Positions 15,856 through 25,852 of a DNA stretch of 64,000 bases are shown one piece after another. This stretch comes from Lentilitoribacter sp. Alg239-R112 (GTDB lineage: Bacteria > Pseudomonadota > Alphaproteobacteria > Rhizobiales > Rhizobiaceae), in assembly GCF_900537175.1 (NCBI RefSeq), contig NZ_LS999833.1, positions 434,001 through 498,000 on the forward strand. Reading direction: 5' to 3'. The first letter of the stretch is position 1, and every line of letters begins with the position of its first letter. The translations under genes were made by a program, and so were the position numbers. The notes beneath the pieces were generated by a model. The model was not told the DNA's origin. It saw only the letters and a list, made by a program, of their open reading frames with translations, and did no database searches.

Positions 15856-16865
15856 TGACATTTAAAGCAGGTGTAAAAAACCTCATTACCGATGTCGGTG
15901 GACTGCGTGTTGGCAATGCTGGCGATAACAAGTTGAAATCTGGTACAACCGTCATCTTATGTGATGAACCAGCCGTTGCAGCCGTGCAGGTATTAGGTGG
16001 CGCGCCTGGCACTCGTGAAACGGACCTTTTAGAACCACATAACACCGTGGAAACCGTTCATGCGATCACATTATCCGGCGGGTCGGCTTTTGGTTTAGAT
16101 GCGGCTAGTGGTGTACAAGCTTATTTGCGTGAAAAATCCATTGGCTTTGAGGTCGGCGAGCATAAAATCCCCATCGTGCCGAGCGCAATTCTTTTTGACC
16201 TGATAAATGGTGGCGATAAAGACTGGGGCACATACCCACCCTATCGCGAACTTGGATTTAATGCAGCAGAAAATGCATATATCGATTTTGATATTGGGTC
16301 CGTCGGTGCAGGGTTGGGAGCACTCACAGCAAACATGCGTGGTGGCCTTGGCTCCACCTCATCTGTCACAGAAAGCGGACTAACAATAGGCGCACTATCA
16401 GCGGTCAATCCTATGGGTGCAGTGACAATTGGAGATACGAGACATTTTTGGGCCGCTCCATTTGAGATCGACCATGAATTTGGTGGATTGGGCTATCCTC
16501 AACCAATACCGGACAATACAACTGACTTGCAGATAAAGTTTCGAGAAACGCAACGCGGTGGCGCCAACACAACAATTGCTGTTATTGCCACCGACGCGAT
16601 CTTAACAAAAGCACAGGCAAAACGACTAGCAATTTCTGCCCATGATGGTTTTGCTCGTGCTATTTGGCCAAGTCATAATATTTATGATGGAGATCTTGTT
16701 TTCACCCTTGCAACAGGAACATCTGGCAGGAAACCAAATCCAGATGAATTTATCGATCTGTGTGCCGCAGCAACAAGTACAATGGCGCGCGCCATAGCAC
16801 GAGGTGTATATGCAGCCGATGCAAAACCCGATGATATTCTACCAAGTTGGATCGGATTTAAGTGA
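15855..16865 (+). CDS. P1-family peptidase (DmpA/S58, Ntn-type fold)
   Basis: 336 residues. Family signatures are clear: NLITDVGGLRVGNAGDNKLKSGTTVILCDEPA at the start, TVHAITLSGGSAFGLDAASGVQAYL, and RGGANTTIAVIATDAILTKAQAKRLA, where the Thr after Asn is the expected self-cleavage nucleophile. Relatives are L-aminopeptidase/D-esterases and beta-peptidyl aminopeptidases that mature by internal cleavage. No signal peptide, so cytoplasmic. It is co-transcribed with the binding-protein gene (one-base overlap) and a membrane-protein gene, which suggests handling of an imported peptide or amide; that link is inference. Confidence 0.9.
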   Translation: MTFKAGVKNLITDVGGLRVGNAGDNKLKSGTTVILCDEPAVAAVQVLGGAPGTRETDLLEPHNTVETVHAITLSGGSAFGLDAASGVQAYLREKSIGFEVGEHKIPIVPSAILFDLINGGDKDWGTYPPYRELGFNAAENAYIDFDIGSVGAGLGALTANMRGGLGSTSSVTESGLTIGALSAVNPMGAVTIGDTRHFWAAPFEIDHEFGGLGYPQPIPDNTTDLQIKFRETQRGGANTTIAVIATDAILTKAQAKRLAISAHDGFARAIWPSHNIYDGDLVFTLATGTSGRKPNPDEFIDLCAAATSTMARAIARGVYAADAKPDDILPSWIGFK

Positions 16866-17329
16866 TCGCCTTACTCCTACAAAGCATCTTATGGGGCATT
16901 GCTATGGCAATGTCTGCTACAGTCTCACTTTGGTTCTCGAATGATTTACTGACGAGCCACTTGACCATAATTCTCTTGATGTTTTTCACGACAAGCATTG
17001 TCGGTTATATGCTGGCAATGCTGGCGGTCAGACTATTTGTAAATACAACGAGATTTGAAACTCGTTTTGCAGGTTACTTCTTGTTCCTCATCATCATGAC
17101 AATTGGCTGCAATGCGCTTTTTTATTGCCTCAGCTATTGGTCTTTTTATAGCCAATGGCACGCTCCAATCTTAAGTCGCACATGGGTTTGGCAATTCTTT
17201 TTCACAAATATTGGGGCACTTTATCAGTTTGCTGTTCTCGGCCTGTTACTTTACCTCCCGTTAGGTTTGATTTTTCTCACGATCACATCATACCTCAAAG
17301 CAAAACCCATTCACTTGCAGAACCCATAA
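16862..17329 (+). CDS. Hypothetical four-helix membrane protein
   Basis: 155 residues from a GTG that overlaps the stop of the peptidase gene (GTGA). Four hydrophobic segments are seen: about 2-24, 33-60, 73-95 and 115-143. There is no recognised motif. It is the last gene of the three-gene unit and is followed at once by a strong hairpin terminator. Because of its overlap with the peptidase gene it probably belongs to the same process, but its function is unknown. Confidence 0.75.
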   Translation: MIALLLQSILWGIAMAMSATVSLWFSNDLLTSHLTIILLMFFTTSIVGYMLAMLAVRLFVNTTRFETRFAGYFLFLIIMTIGCNALFYCLSYWSFYSQWHAPILSRTWVWQFFFTNIGALYQFAVLGLLLYLPLGLIFLTITSYLKAKPIHLQNP

Positions 17330-17333
17330 AAAA

Positions 17334-17357
17334 GGCGCCACATTTGATTGTGGCGCC
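17334..17357. terminator. Rho-independent terminator shared by convergent genes
   Basis: GGCGCCAC and GTGGCGCC form a perfect 8-bp stem around an 8-base loop. An A-run on the left and a T-rich right flank allow it to work for the plus-strand unit and for the convergent chemotaxis receptor gene. Confidence 0.85.
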
Positions 17358-17393
17358 GATGATATTGTTTTCAATTATGAGATTAGCTGAGGC

Positions 17394-19883
17394 CTAGAAC
17401 TCATCCCAGTCGTCTGCATCATCTGCGGGAGCGGTTTTTGCAGAAAACGCTGCGGCCACTTTGCTCACCATTGATTTTGCTGGTGATTGTTTTGGCGCAT
17501 GGGATGCAGAGGCGGCCTGTGGGGCTGAACTATTGGCAGGGGTTGATCTCGCAGGAGCTGAATTTACAGGGGCTGATTTTACAGACGCAGCACTTTGTGT
17601 CACCGAACCAGAAACAGCAGATTTCGTTGTGGCAAATGATCCAGACTTTTCGCCCAATGTAAAGGTTCCGACAAGGCCAGCCAGATTTTGAACATCTCCA
17701 GCCATCTCCTGCGTAACCGCCGTATTTTCCTCAACCATCGCCGCATTTTGCTGTGTAACCTGATCCATGGAATTCACAGCACTGTTAACTTCCTGAATGC
17801 CCGAAAGCTGCTCTGCTGCACCTTGTGAAATGGTTTCAATCTGTGCGTCAATCTCAGTGACATGTTCAGAAATCTTGGCAAGTGCTTCGCCCGTTTGTTG
17901 AACCAGCTGCACACCATTTGCCACTTCATCACCAGATTTGGTAATAAGCTCTTTGATCTCTTTAGCAGCATTGGCCGAACGCTGAGCAAGTTCGCGCACT
18001 TCCTGAGCAACAACTGCAAAGCCTTTACCCGCCTCACCCGCACGGGCAGCCTCTACACCCGCATTCAATGCAAGTAAGTTTGTCTGGAAAGCAATTTCAT
18101 CAATCACATTGATGATATTTGAAATATCACCAGATGCTTTTTCAATGCCTTCCATTGCCGTAACGGCATCAGAGACAACAGCACTGGATTTTTCAGTATC
18201 GCCGCGTGCATCCTTGGCTTTGGTTGCAGCCTCGTTTGCACGTTCTGATGTCTCTTTAACGGTCGCTGTGATCTCATCAAGAGCGGCAGATGTTTCTTCC
18301 AATGATGCGGCTTGTGTTTCCGTACGCTGAGATAGATCATTTGTCGCTTTACTGATCTCGGTAGAATTATCACGAAGGCCAGTTGTCACATTGCTAATTT
18401 GACCAAGCGTTGCACTCAATTTGCCAACAGAGGCATTAAAATCAGTCCGCAAGCGATCAAGATCACCATCAAATGGGGTATTAAGCGTTACGGTCAGATC
18501 ACCTTCTGAAAGGCGTGTCAGACCACCTGCCAACGCTTCAACGGCTTGTTGGATCTTCGCAGCATCTTGCGCTTTAGCTTCCTCGCTTTGCTTGCGCTGC
18601 TGTTCAGTCATAGCACGATTTTCTTCGCCCTCTTCTTCTAAACGTTCCTTTTCAATGGCAGCATCACGAAAAACCGATACAGCTTCAAACATCTCACCAA
18701 TTTCGTCATTGCGATTAGCGCCGTCTAGTTCGATGCTTGTATTCCCGCTCACAAGCTCCTTCATATTGTCAATCACGTTTGCAATAGGTTTAGTAATTGA
18801 GCGGGAGAACATAAACGCGGCCACAAGCGCTGCACCCAATAGGACAAGTGCCATAACAGCGATAAGATTACGTAGATCTGTAATGCCCTGTAACATTTCA
18901 TCTTCTTGAATAAGAGCGGCAACAATCCAGTTTTGCTGCAAAAAATCAACTCTGGCTGCAGAAACCTGGTAGACTTCACCTCGGAACTCCGGAATTTGAC
19001 CTACCGGTTGATTAGCAAAACTTTCTTCCAAAATTCGTTTTGAAAGTGGAAGTTTAACTTTCAGGGATTCGTTCTCTTCTGTCTTCTGAGAGTCAGAAAT
19101 CAATGTACCATCCGATTTTAACAGAAGCGTTTCGCCCGTCTCGCCCAAACCGGTCACATTGCGCATAATCTGACCAATAATGTCATTTGGCATTTGAAAC
19201 ACCAAGACACCCACCAATTGATCACCTTTTACGATTGACTTACCGATAAAGGCTGCTGAAGCACCATAGGATGGGGCATAAGGATTGTAATCATCAACAA
19301 CAATATCTGTAGCGGAATTGTTTTCAATTACTTTCTTATAAACATTTGCCAGACCTGAATCTTTCCATTCACCAGTGTTCAGATTGGTCGCAAAATCAGC
19401 TTCTTTAAAAACTGAATAAATTACGTCACCTTCATTATTGATGAGAAAAATATCGTAATATCCCCTCTTCTCAAGCAGCTCACGATAATATGGATGTGTT
19501 TGTTTGTGTGAAGCATCATAACCATCGATTCCGGCCGTATCGAGCTTGTGTTTTTCTCCGGTTGGATTCGGGTTGTCCTTTATATAACGCTTTTGAAGTT
19601 CTGCCACCTTGTTATCTCCAGGAAGGAAATTCCAGCCAAAACTTAGTGCACCGATAGAAGCTGAAGCTTTCTCATCTTGCGCGGTATTAATGAGGTCATT
19701 TTCTATGGATTTTAAATAGGTCTCAACCTGATTCCGCCGACCATCAGCAACAGCCTGGAGAGTTTCAGACGATTTTTCTTGTATTATATTTGAACTAACA
19801 ACCAGGCCAGCCATGCTAGCGGCGCCAACGGTTACGATAGTTAAGATTGCAGCAGCAATGGGTAACTTGCGCGAGATTTTCAT
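17394..19883 (-). CDS. Methyl-accepting chemotaxis protein with Cache sensor and C-terminal tether
   Basis: 829 residues from the ATG preceded by GGGGAG. Order: cytoplasmic start, membrane helix (about 7-30), large periplasmic Cache-like sensor with [37 protein letters not shown], second helix ([20 protein letters not shown]), HAMP and linker, then the signalling domain with the hairpin tip [45 protein letters not shown]. After an Ala/Ser/Pro-rich linker it ends in DDWDEF, which fits the xWxxF pentapeptide that recruits CheR and CheB. Ligand unknown. It stands alone, with no che genes in the window. Confidence 0.95.
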   Translation of the reverse strand: MKISRKLPIAAAILTIVTVGAASMAGLVVSSNIIQEKSSETLQAVADGRRNQVETYLKSIENDLINTAQDEKASASIGALSFGWNFLPGDNKVAELQKRYIKDNPNPTGEKHKLDTAGIDGYDASHKQTHPYYRELLEKRGYYDIFLINNEGDVIYSVFKEADFATNLNTGEWKDSGLANVYKKVIENNSATDIVVDDYNPYAPSYGASAAFIGKSIVKGDQLVGVLVFQMPNDIIGQIMRNVTGLGETGETLLLKSDGTLISDSQKTEENESLKVKLPLSKRILEESFANQPVGQIPEFRGEVYQVSAARVDFLQQNWIVAALIQEDEMLQGITDLRNLIAVMALVLLGAALVAAFMFSRSITKPIANVIDNMKELVSGNTSIELDGANRNDEIGEMFEAVSVFRDAAIEKERLEEEGEENRAMTEQQRKQSEEAKAQDAAKIQQAVEALAGGLTRLSEGDLTVTLNTPFDGDLDRLRTDFNASVGKLSATLGQISNVTTGLRDNSTEISKATNDLSQRTETQAASLEETSAALDEITATVKETSERANEAATKAKDARGDTEKSSAVVSDAVTAMEGIEKASGDISNIINVIDEIAFQTNLLALNAGVEAARAGEAGKGFAVVAQEVRELAQRSANAAKEIKELITKSGDEVANGVQLVQQTGEALAKISEHVTEIDAQIETISQGAAEQLSGIQEVNSAVNSMDQVTQQNAAMVEENTAVTQEMAGDVQNLAGLVGTFTLGEKSGSFATTKSAVSGSVTQSAASVKSAPVNSAPARSTPANSSAPQAASASHAPKQSPAKSMVSKVAAAFSAKTAPADDADDWDEF

Positions 19884-20311
19884 GACGTGTTCTCCCCAAC
19901 GACATTTTTTATATGAAATCATGAACAATAACGTTCTTAGGTGCGCATCATGCTAATCACGGTGAAGAGATCCCATTGATAAAAGTCTCATTAATTAAAA
20001 AACAAAGCGTTAATTACAAGTTCTCTCTCACGGCTTGCGCTCACGATTAAACAACCCACAATTGCTTCCCAAACACACTTTCTCTACAAAGTTAATAATC
20101 AGCATGAATTATCGTCTTGAATAACATAAGCAAATTCCGAAATATGGCCTTTCCAGAGCATAACAAAATAAAATGTAATTTAGATTATCTTTCTTCAATA
20201 AAAATGTAGAAAGGCGGATTTTGGAGGTGCGAGTGATTGATTTGCGCAGTCTGAGCAGCTAAACGAGGCGATATATTTACATATTAAAGTTCCAAACATG
20301 AGAAACATCGT
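19884..20311. other. Intergenic region between divergent mcp and purB
   Basis: 428 bp, AT-rich, with no gene-sized frame. It should hold the promoters of the chemotaxis receptor (leftward) and purB (rightward). No clear -35/-10 pair or PurR-like palindrome could be singled out by eye. A 12-codon frame after GGAGGT at about 20227 is the only ribosome-site-like feature. Confidence 0.4.
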
Positions 20312-21619
20312 ATGATCGAGCGCTATTCCCGCAAGGAAATGACTGATATCTGGTCGCCACAAAGTAAATTCCGCATTTGGTTTGAAATTGAGGCTCATGC
20401 ATGTGATGCGCTTGCGGACTTGGGTGTCATCCCGAAATCCGCAGCAGAGACCATTTGGGCAAAAGCTGGCGAAGTTGAATTCGATGTCGCACGTATTGAT
20501 GAAATTGAAGCGGTCACCAAGCATGATGTGATTGCGTTTCTAACGCATCTGGCAGAAATTGTGGGTGATGATGCGCGCTTCGTGCACCAAGGCATGACAT
20601 CATCTGATGTTTTGGATACGTGCTTTAATGTTCAGCTTGTCAAAGCCACTGATCTTCTTCTTGCTGATATGGATCGCTTGCTTGCAGCGCTGAAAAAACG
20701 CGCGTTTGAACATAAAGACACAATCACCATTGGCCGTAGTCATGGTATTCATGCTGAGCCTACTACATTTGGCGTCAAGCTTGCTCAAGCCTATGCTGAA
20801 TTTGAGCGCAACAAGAAACGCCTTGAAGCTGCGCGTGAAGATATCGCCACTTGTGCAATTTCCGGTGCAGTTGGGACATTTGCAAATATTGACCCAAGTG
20901 TTGAAGAACATGTCGCCAAGTCTCTGGGACTTGCCTCTGAACCGGTTTCAACACAAGTTATCCCGCGTGATCGTCATGCCATGTATTTTGCGACACTGGG
21001 TGTGATCGCGTCATCTATTGAACGCCTTTCGACCGAAATTCGCCATTTGCAACGCACTGAAGTTCTGGAAGCAGAAGAGTTTTTCTCACCGGGTCAAAAA
21101 GGCTCGTCAGCGATGCCGCATAAACGCAACCCGGTTTTGACCGAAAACCTGACGGGTCTTGCACGTATGGTTCGTTCCTACGCCCAGCCCGCGATGGAAA
21201 ATGTTGCCCTATGGCATGAGCGCGATATTTCCCACTCGTCTGTCGAGCGCATGATTGGCCCTGATGCCACCGTTACGCTCGATTTTGCGCTAAACCGCCT
21301 TGCTGGTGTTATGGAAAAACTACTTGTCTACCCTGACAATATGGTGGCTAACATGAACAAATTCCGCGGTCTTGTGCATTCGCAGCGCGTTCTTTTGGCT
21401 TTGACACAGGCCGGTCAATCTCGCGAAGATTCTTATCGCCTTGTTCAACGCAACGCGATGAAGGTTTGGGAAGAAGGAAAAGACTTCCTCACAGAGTTGC
21501 TGGCCGATGAAGAAGTAACAGCTGCACTGGATGAAGAAACAATTCGCGAGAAATTTGACCTTGGTTATCATACCAAGCATGTTGATACGATCTTCACTCG
21601 TGTATTCGGCGAAAGCTAA
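20312..21619 (+). CDS. purB: Adenylosuccinate lyase
   Basis: 435 residues, the normal length. It catalyses two fumarate-releasing steps of purine synthesis: SAICAR to AICAR, and adenylosuccinate to AMP. The fumarase/aspartase-superfamily signature GSSAMPHKRNPVL is present near residue 265, the catalytic His region is in TIGRSHGIHAEPTTFG, and the TSSDVLDT loop is intact. It precedes the purCSQL cluster by about 3 kb, with unrelated genes between. Confidence 0.97.
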   Translation: MIERYSRKEMTDIWSPQSKFRIWFEIEAHACDALADLGVIPKSAAETIWAKAGEVEFDVARIDEIEAVTKHDVIAFLTHLAEIVGDDARFVHQGMTSSDVLDTCFNVQLVKATDLLLADMDRLLAALKKRAFEHKDTITIGRSHGIHAEPTTFGVKLAQAYAEFERNKKRLEAAREDIATCAISGAVGTFANIDPSVEEHVAKSLGLASEPVSTQVIPRDRHAMYFATLGVIASSIERLSTEIRHLQRTEVLEAEEFFSPGQKGSSAMPHKRNPVLTENLTGLARMVRSYAQPAMENVALWHERDISHSSVERMIGPDATVTLDFALNRLAGVMEKLLVYPDNMVANMNKFRGLVHSQRVLLALTQAGQSREDSYRLVQRNAMKVWEEGKDFLTELLADEEVTAALDEETIREKFDLGYHTKHVDTIFTRVFGES

Positions 21620-21622
21620 AAG

Positions 21623-21868
21623 TTAGAGCCCTGCGTCTAGAAGTCGCTTCATTCTTTGGAGCGTCTTCCCGCAAAGTTTTTCGCACGGAATGCCGTCTCT
21701 ATCTCTATCGCGTGCAACATCGCCACATTGTTTGAGATGAAAATAGGCCTCTGTGCAACTTTGCATTCTGCCACATGTTTTTCGTTGTCCGCAGGAATAC
21801 TCTTGCGCAAATCCTAGTGATGAGGATAGAAGAACAATAACGGTGACGATTACTTTATTCACCTTCAA
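21623..21868 (-). CDS. Small exported Excalibur-domain protein
   Basis: 81 residues with a signal peptide (MKVNKVIVTVIVLLSSSLGFAQ). The mature protein is Cys-rich and ends with DRDRDGIPCEKLCG, the calcium-binding DxDxDGxxCE loop of the Excalibur domain. Several Cys residues suggest disulfides in the periplasm. In other bacteria this domain is attached to nucleases and surface proteins; alone its role is unclear. It is convergent with purB, 3 bases apart. Confidence 0.8.
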   Translation of the reverse strand: MKVNKVIVTVIVLLSSSLGFAQEYSCGQRKTCGRMQSCTEAYFHLKQCGDVARDRDRDGIPCEKLCGKTLQRMKRLLDAGL

Positions 21869-21907
21869 AGTGTAATAAATTTTTAAATTCGCGCAAGAGT
21901 ATATTTA

Positions 21908-22456
21908 ATGAAAGCAGCTGAGGCAGATATCTTAATTGTACCGGGGTATAAAAACTCTGGCCCCGACCATTGGCAAAGTCGGTGGGAAGAACGCATTAAA
22001 ACTGCGCGGCGCGTAGAACAGGATGAATGGTCAAAGCCCGTTGTTGAAGACTGGACGGCTCGTATGGCCGAAGAGGTTAATAAATCCACCCGCCCCGTCG
22101 TCATTGTTGCTCACTCTTTAGGTGTAGCAGTTGCTATCCAAGCCATACCACAATTTGAAAAGCAGGTTGTTGGTGCCCTACTCGTAGCCCCGCCCGACGT
22201 GGCAAACCCGAAGATACGACCTAAACACCTGATGACATTTGGACCATACCCGCGTGATCCGCTACCCTTTCCTTCCATCGTAATAGCAAGCCGGAACGAT
22301 AGTTTTTCCAGTTTTGAAGCGGCAGAGGATATTGCAGGTGCCTGGGGCTCTATGTTTATTGATGCCGGTGAGCGCGGACATATTGACGATGCAGCAGGTC
22401 ACGGGCCTTGGCCGGAAGGCTCTCTAACCTTTGCGAAGTTTATGCAAGGTCTTTAA
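21908..22456 (+). CDS. RBBP9/YdeN-family serine hydrolase
   Basis: 182 residues. ADILIVPGYKNSGPDHWQSRWEE is the family start (oxyanion loop), VVIVAHSLGVAVAI carries the nucleophile Ser in SxGxxxA-like context, and ERGHIDDAAGHGPWPEG supplies the His region; the Asp is expected in the SRNDSFSSFE segment. These are small alpha/beta hydrolases of unknown substrate. No signal peptide. The gene is divergent from the Excalibur gene, about 40 bases apart. Confidence 0.9.
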   Translation: MKAAEADILIVPGYKNSGPDHWQSRWEERIKTARRVEQDEWSKPVVEDWTARMAEEVNKSTRPVVIVAHSLGVAVAIQAIPQFEKQVVGALLVAPPDVANPKIRPKHLMTFGPYPRDPLPFPSIVIASRNDSFSSFEAAEDIAGAWGSMFIDAGERGHIDDAAGHGPWPEGSLTFAKFMQGL

Positions 22457-22588
22457 CGAGTTAATCGCACGCAAATTCTTTTCAAAAAACGCATGCAGTA
22501 ACGCTTTGATAACCATATCATAGCTCTTTTTTTACTTTTACCCGATACGTTCCATGTCAGTATTGAGTATGTGTAAAGTGTAATATGT

Positions 22589-22921
22589 ATGCGTAAAGAA
22601 CGTAGAAGTTTCGTGGAGATTTTGGGTGCAACTGCGCCAAAGCGACAACCGCCCCTTTTCCGGTCAAATGCACGTGGCTTTGGCACCACAGATACTTTGC
22701 CTCAAGCCACGCGCCCATTTGCGCAAGCCGAAGATGCGCATATGAATGCGACCGTTTACCGCCAAAGTAAGCCCATCTCACATTCATCTGATTTCTATCT
22801 GTTGGAAGATACCAAGAGCCGAGCGGGTAGTTCTTATAAACAGACCGATTATGTTGTCGTCACGCGTGAAAAATCTAGCGATACATCACATATCGGCATG
22901 GTGGCGCGGCGCTTACGATAG
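22589..22921 (+). CDS. Hypothetical protein
   Basis: 110 residues, basic and apparently unstructured at the start (MRKERRSFVEILGATAPKRQ), with no membrane segment or known domain. The upstream ribosome site is weak. Frames on the other strand of the same region are longer but lack protein-like composition, so this strand is preferred. Whether it is expressed is uncertain. Confidence 0.4.
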   Translation: MRKERRSFVEILGATAPKRQPPLFRSNARGFGTTDTLPQATRPFAQAEDAHMNATVYRQSKPISHSSDFYLLEDTKSRAGSSYKQTDYVVVTREKSSDTSHIGMVARRLR

Positions 22922-22965
22922 CTTGAACCGTACTATGATTACTTTTATCTGTCGCTCAAACCCAA

Positions 22966-23343
22966 CTAGTGATCAGATTTCGAGAGCATAAAATATCCGA
23001 AAGAAAACGCTATTTCAGTCAAGATTGCCAACCAAATACCCAACCCGACAGCGCCACGAATATACTCAAATATGCCCATCATTGCTAAGCCAGCCATCAT
23101 AATGGCCAAGCCAAGACAAAGTGTTTTCCGTAGGTTCGAAGCAGCGGTATTGCGAGATTGAAAGGTTATAAACGCAAGGCCTAAAAACAGCATGCCAGCC
23201 CGCCTAGACATAAGATCGGCATTATCATTTCCGATAATGCCAAACACCCAGTAAATAAAATCTGGCACAAGTAATAAACTTAGAAAAAGAATGAAACACA
23301 GCCCTGCGGCAAGAATACTTACCAGAGAATAAGACAACTTCAT
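22966..23343 (-). CDS. Hypothetical four-helix membrane protein
   Basis: 125 residues with hydrophobic segments at about 6-28 (SILAAGLCFILFLSLLLVPDFI), 48-62 (GMLFLGLAFITFQ), 72-90 and 98-118. It has the size and layout of small DUF4345-like inner-membrane proteins. No catalytic motif. The gene stands alone between two minus-strand and plus-strand units. Confidence 0.75.
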   Translation of the reverse strand: MKLSYSLVSILAAGLCFILFLSLLLVPDFIYWVFGIIGNDNADLMSRRAGMLFLGLAFITFQSRNTAASNLRKTLCLGLAIMMAGLAMMGIFEYIRGAVGLGIWLAILTEIAFSFGYFMLSKSDH

Positions 23344-23435
23344 CGCTTACACCTAATTATCTACAAATCGTTAAGCATAGTTGGGCCAACAATCATATTT
23401 ATGCAATGTGACATAAACGCATGGTTTTTTAATTA

Positions 23436-24047
23436 CTAGCGATCCGAAAGAGCAAGTTTTACACTCAAATAGCCAAATGTTGCTGCAAAAGATGCTTTCA
23501 ACCACTTCATGACACGTGGTTTGGAAATAACAAAATCTCGCATATAGGCTGAAAACGCGCCATAAAGTACAAAGACTGTAAATGTCATAAGCATAAAGAC
23601 CAGAGCAAGTTGCATCATAGCTTCAGTGGCTGTTGCACTTCCTGCATCAATAAACTGAGGTAAAAATGCCAAGAAAAATAACGAGAGCTTTGGGTTCAGT
23701 GCGTTAATCATGGCACCGTGCATAGCTGTTTTGAAATGTGAACGTGGCTTCTCATCGGAATTTATATCCATCGCCCCTCCCTCGCGCAAAATACTCCACG
23801 CCATATAGAGCAAATATGCAGCGCCCAAATATTTGATCACTTGAAATGCAACCGCGCTGGTGTGAAAAATTGCAGCGAGACCGATGATGCTGGCAATTGC
23901 GGCAGGCAATATGCCCAACGTGCAGCCAAACGCCGCGGCGACGCTGGCACGAAATCCACGTGCTAAGCCTATGGTCATTGTATAAAGGACACCAGTCCCT
24001 GGCAATAAAACAACAACCAATGATGTAATTAGAAATTCAAAGCTCAT
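23436..24047 (-). CDS. LysE/RhtB-family amino-acid exporter
   Basis: 203 residues, six predicted helices. The family start (FEFLITSLVVVLLPGTGVLYTMTIGLARGFRASVAAAFGCTLG) with PGxG and the GxxxGxxxG-like segment, and the conserved NALNPKLSLFFLAFLPQF motif, are plain. These proteins export amino acids or homoserine lactone-like compounds with proton exchange; the substrate cannot be told. It is downstream of the zeta subunit gene but separated from it by a terminator. Confidence 0.93.
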   Translation of the reverse strand: MSFEFLITSLVVVLLPGTGVLYTMTIGLARGFRASVAAAFGCTLGILPAAIASIIGLAAIFHTSAVAFQVIKYLGAAYLLYMAWSILREGGAMDINSDEKPRSHFKTAMHGAMINALNPKLSLFFLAFLPQFIDAGSATATEAMMQLALVFMLMTFTVFVLYGAFSAYMRDFVISKPRVMKWLKASFAATFGYLSVKLALSDR

Positions 24048-24088
24048 TAAGCTGCACCCTGCCTATTTTGTTACCTGCTACTAGATAC

Positions 24089-24125
24089 AAAAAAACCACC
24101 GCATGCAATTTAATACATACGGTGG
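24089..24125 (-). terminator. Rho-independent terminator of the zeta subunit gene
   Basis: Read on the minus strand, CCACCG and CGGTGG arms (with further pairing through the CATA/CATG flanks) are followed by seven T residues (24089-24095). Confidence 0.8.
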
Positions 24126-24146
24126 GTTCTGAATTTTGATTTTAAC

Positions 24147-24458
24147 CTAATCGTTTGTGATCTGCTCAGCGGCAACATCCAAAAGCCAGATCATTTTATC
24201 GCGAATATCTTCATCGCTAACTTCGGCGCTGGAGGCATCGATATCAGCTCGGATTTTACGAAAAACATCTTCATCCCCAGCTTCTTCAAAATCAGACGCG
24301 ATCACTTCCTTTGCATAGGCATCGCCATCTTTACCCATAAGCTCTGCTGCCCAGTGGCCCAGCAATTTGTTACGGCGTGCTTCAATTTTAAATTTAGTGT
24401 CCTGATCATGTGCAAATTTATTCTCAAATGCATTTTTACGATCATCAAAAGTACTCAT
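24147..24458 (-). CDS. F1FO-ATPase inhibitor zeta subunit (DUF1476)
   Basis: 103 residues matching the alphaproteobacterial zeta family from end to end: MSTFDDRKNAFENKFAHDQD, KFKIEARRNKLLGHWAAELMGKDGDAYAKEVIASDFEEAGDEDVFRKI. In Paracoccus its N-terminal segment enters the F1 catalytic interface and blocks ATP hydrolysis. The family is essentially limited to Alphaproteobacteria, which supports the taxonomic call. It is divergent from purC, its usual neighbour in Hyphomicrobiales. Confidence 0.93.
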   Translation of the reverse strand: MSTFDDRKNAFENKFAHDQDTKFKIEARRNKLLGHWAAELMGKDGDAYAKEVIASDFEEAGDEDVFRKIRADIDASSAEVSDEDIRDKMIWLLDVAAEQITND

Positions 24459-24710
24459 GCAATGCTCCTTCGCGCTTACAACTTATTCGGCATTCTTCAA
24501 TTCTGTTGCCCTATATGTGGGCTTATTGCACGACAATTGGAAGACTTACACAAAGATTTTTACATCAATTCACATCAATTGTGGCTAAAGACGAAAAAGC
24601 AAGGGCAAAACGTTGTATATATATATGTTATCCGTTAGACAGCGATTAAACAAACCCTGAAATACCACACCATTTTGCCAGCTGGTTCTGGCGCACCTAT
24701 AGAGATATCC

Positions 24711-25490
24711 ATGAAAAATAGACGTCGTATTTACGAAGGTAAGGCCAAAATATTATATGAAGGTCCTGAACCTGGAACACTCATCCAGTTTTTCAAAGAT
24801 GATGCCACTGCTTTTAACAAGAAAAAGCATGATATTATTGATGGTAAAGGTGTGTTGAACAACCGTATTTCTGAATATATTTTCAATCACTTGAACCGTA
24901 TTGGCATTCCAACACACTTTATCAAGCGCATGAACATGCGTGAGCAATTGATCAAACAGGTTGAGATTGTTCCGTTGGAAGTGATTGTGCGCAATGTAGC
25001 GGCTGGCACCATGTCAAAGCGACTTGGTCTTGAAGAAGGTACTGTTCTGCCACGTTCAATCATCGAATTTTGCTATAAAGAAGACTCGCTTGATGATCCG
25101 CTGGTTTCTGAAGAGCACATCACAGCTCTTGGCTGGGCAAGTCCGCAAGAGATCGATGATATCATGGCGATGTCTATTCGTATCAATGACTTCCTATCTG
25201 GCCTTTTCGCAGGCGTTGGCATCCGGTTGATTGATTTTAAGATCGAGTTCGGTCGTCTCGTAGAAGATGGTCAAATGCGCATTGTCCTAGCTGATGAAAT
25301 CTCACCTGATTCTTGCCGCTTGTGGGATGCTGCAACAGACGAAAAATTGGATAAAGATGTTTTCCGCAGAGATCTTGGTGGTCTTGTTGAAGCTTATCAG
25401 GAAGTTGCAAAGCGCCTTGGAATTTTGAATGAAAACGAAGCACCACGCCCGACGGGTCCGGTGCTTGTTAAATCAGACAATGATGATTGA
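24711..25490 (+). CDS. purC: SAICAR synthase (phosphoribosylaminoimidazole-succinocarboxamide synthase)
   Basis: 259 residues from the ATG preceded by AGAGAT; an in-frame start 36 bases upstream adds residues unlike the family. It joins aspartate to CAIR using [35 protein letters not shown] and the signature [10 protein letters not shown], followed by [14 protein letters not shown], are complete. First gene of purC-purS-(gap)-purQ-purL. Confidence 0.96.
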   Translation: MKNRRRIYEGKAKILYEGPEPGTLIQFFKDDATAFNKKKHDIIDGKGVLNNRISEYIFNHLNRIGIPTHFIKRMNMREQLIKQVEIVPLEVIVRNVAAGTMSKRLGLEEGTVLPRSIIEFCYKEDSLDDPLVSEEHITALGWASPQEIDDIMAMSIRINDFLSGLFAGVGIRLIDFKIEFGRLVEDGQMRIVLADEISPDSCRLWDAATDEKLDKDVFRRDLGGLVEAYQEVAKRLGILNENEAPRPTGPVLVKSDNDD

Positions 25491-25506
25491 TCGGGAATAG
25501 AGACAC

Positions 25507-25749
25507 ATGATCAAAGCACGAGTAACCGTTACACTTAAAAATGGCGTTTTGGACCCACAGGGAAAAGCCATTGAAGGTGCATGTTCTGCCCTTGGATTTG
25601 AAGGTCTGGACAGTGTTCGCCAAGGTAAAGTTTTTGACCTTGAGCTTGAGGGCGACGACAAGACGAAAGCCAATTCCGAAATTGAAGCGATGTGTGAAAA
25701 ACTTCTTGCCAATACGGTGATTGAAGATTACGCAATCGAGTTCAAATAA
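25507..25749 (+). CDS. purS: FGAM synthase subunit PurS
   Basis: 80 residues: KARVTVTLKNGVLDPQGKAIEGACSALGFEGLDSVRQGKVFDLEL is the standard PurS sequence. PurS bridges small PurL and PurQ in the three-part FGAM synthase and is needed for ammonia transfer. It lies 16 bases after purC and is followed by a terminator hairpin, so purQ and purL may depend partly on readthrough or their own promoter. Confidence 0.95.
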   Translation: MIKARVTVTLKNGVLDPQGKAIEGACSALGFEGLDSVRQGKVFDLELEGDDKTKANSEIEAMCEKLLANTVIEDYAIEFK

Positions 25750-25755
25750 CACATC

Positions 25756-25780
25756 AAAAGGGCTGTTTTCAGCCCTTTTT
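25756..25780 (+). terminator. Rho-independent terminator between purS and purQ
   Basis: AAAAGGGCT and AGCCCTTTT pair around a six-base loop and run into T residues. It sits inside the purCSQL order and would reduce transcription into purQ and purL. Confidence 0.8.
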
Positions 25781-25852
25781 CTATTGAACGACTGGTTCAA
25801 TTAGCCATTTGTTTTACTTGTTAATTTAGTTTCCAAATTTCAGGAATTTTTG

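Noticed and set aside
17438..17691. Pentapeptide-repeat-like plus-strand frames antisense to the chemoreceptor
   Set aside because: They are shadows of the Ala/Ser/Pro-rich linker of the receptor.
22453..22787. Two minus-strand frames over the hypothetical gene at 22589
   Set aside because: Unusual composition and no ribosome site; the plus-strand frame is the more protein-like one.
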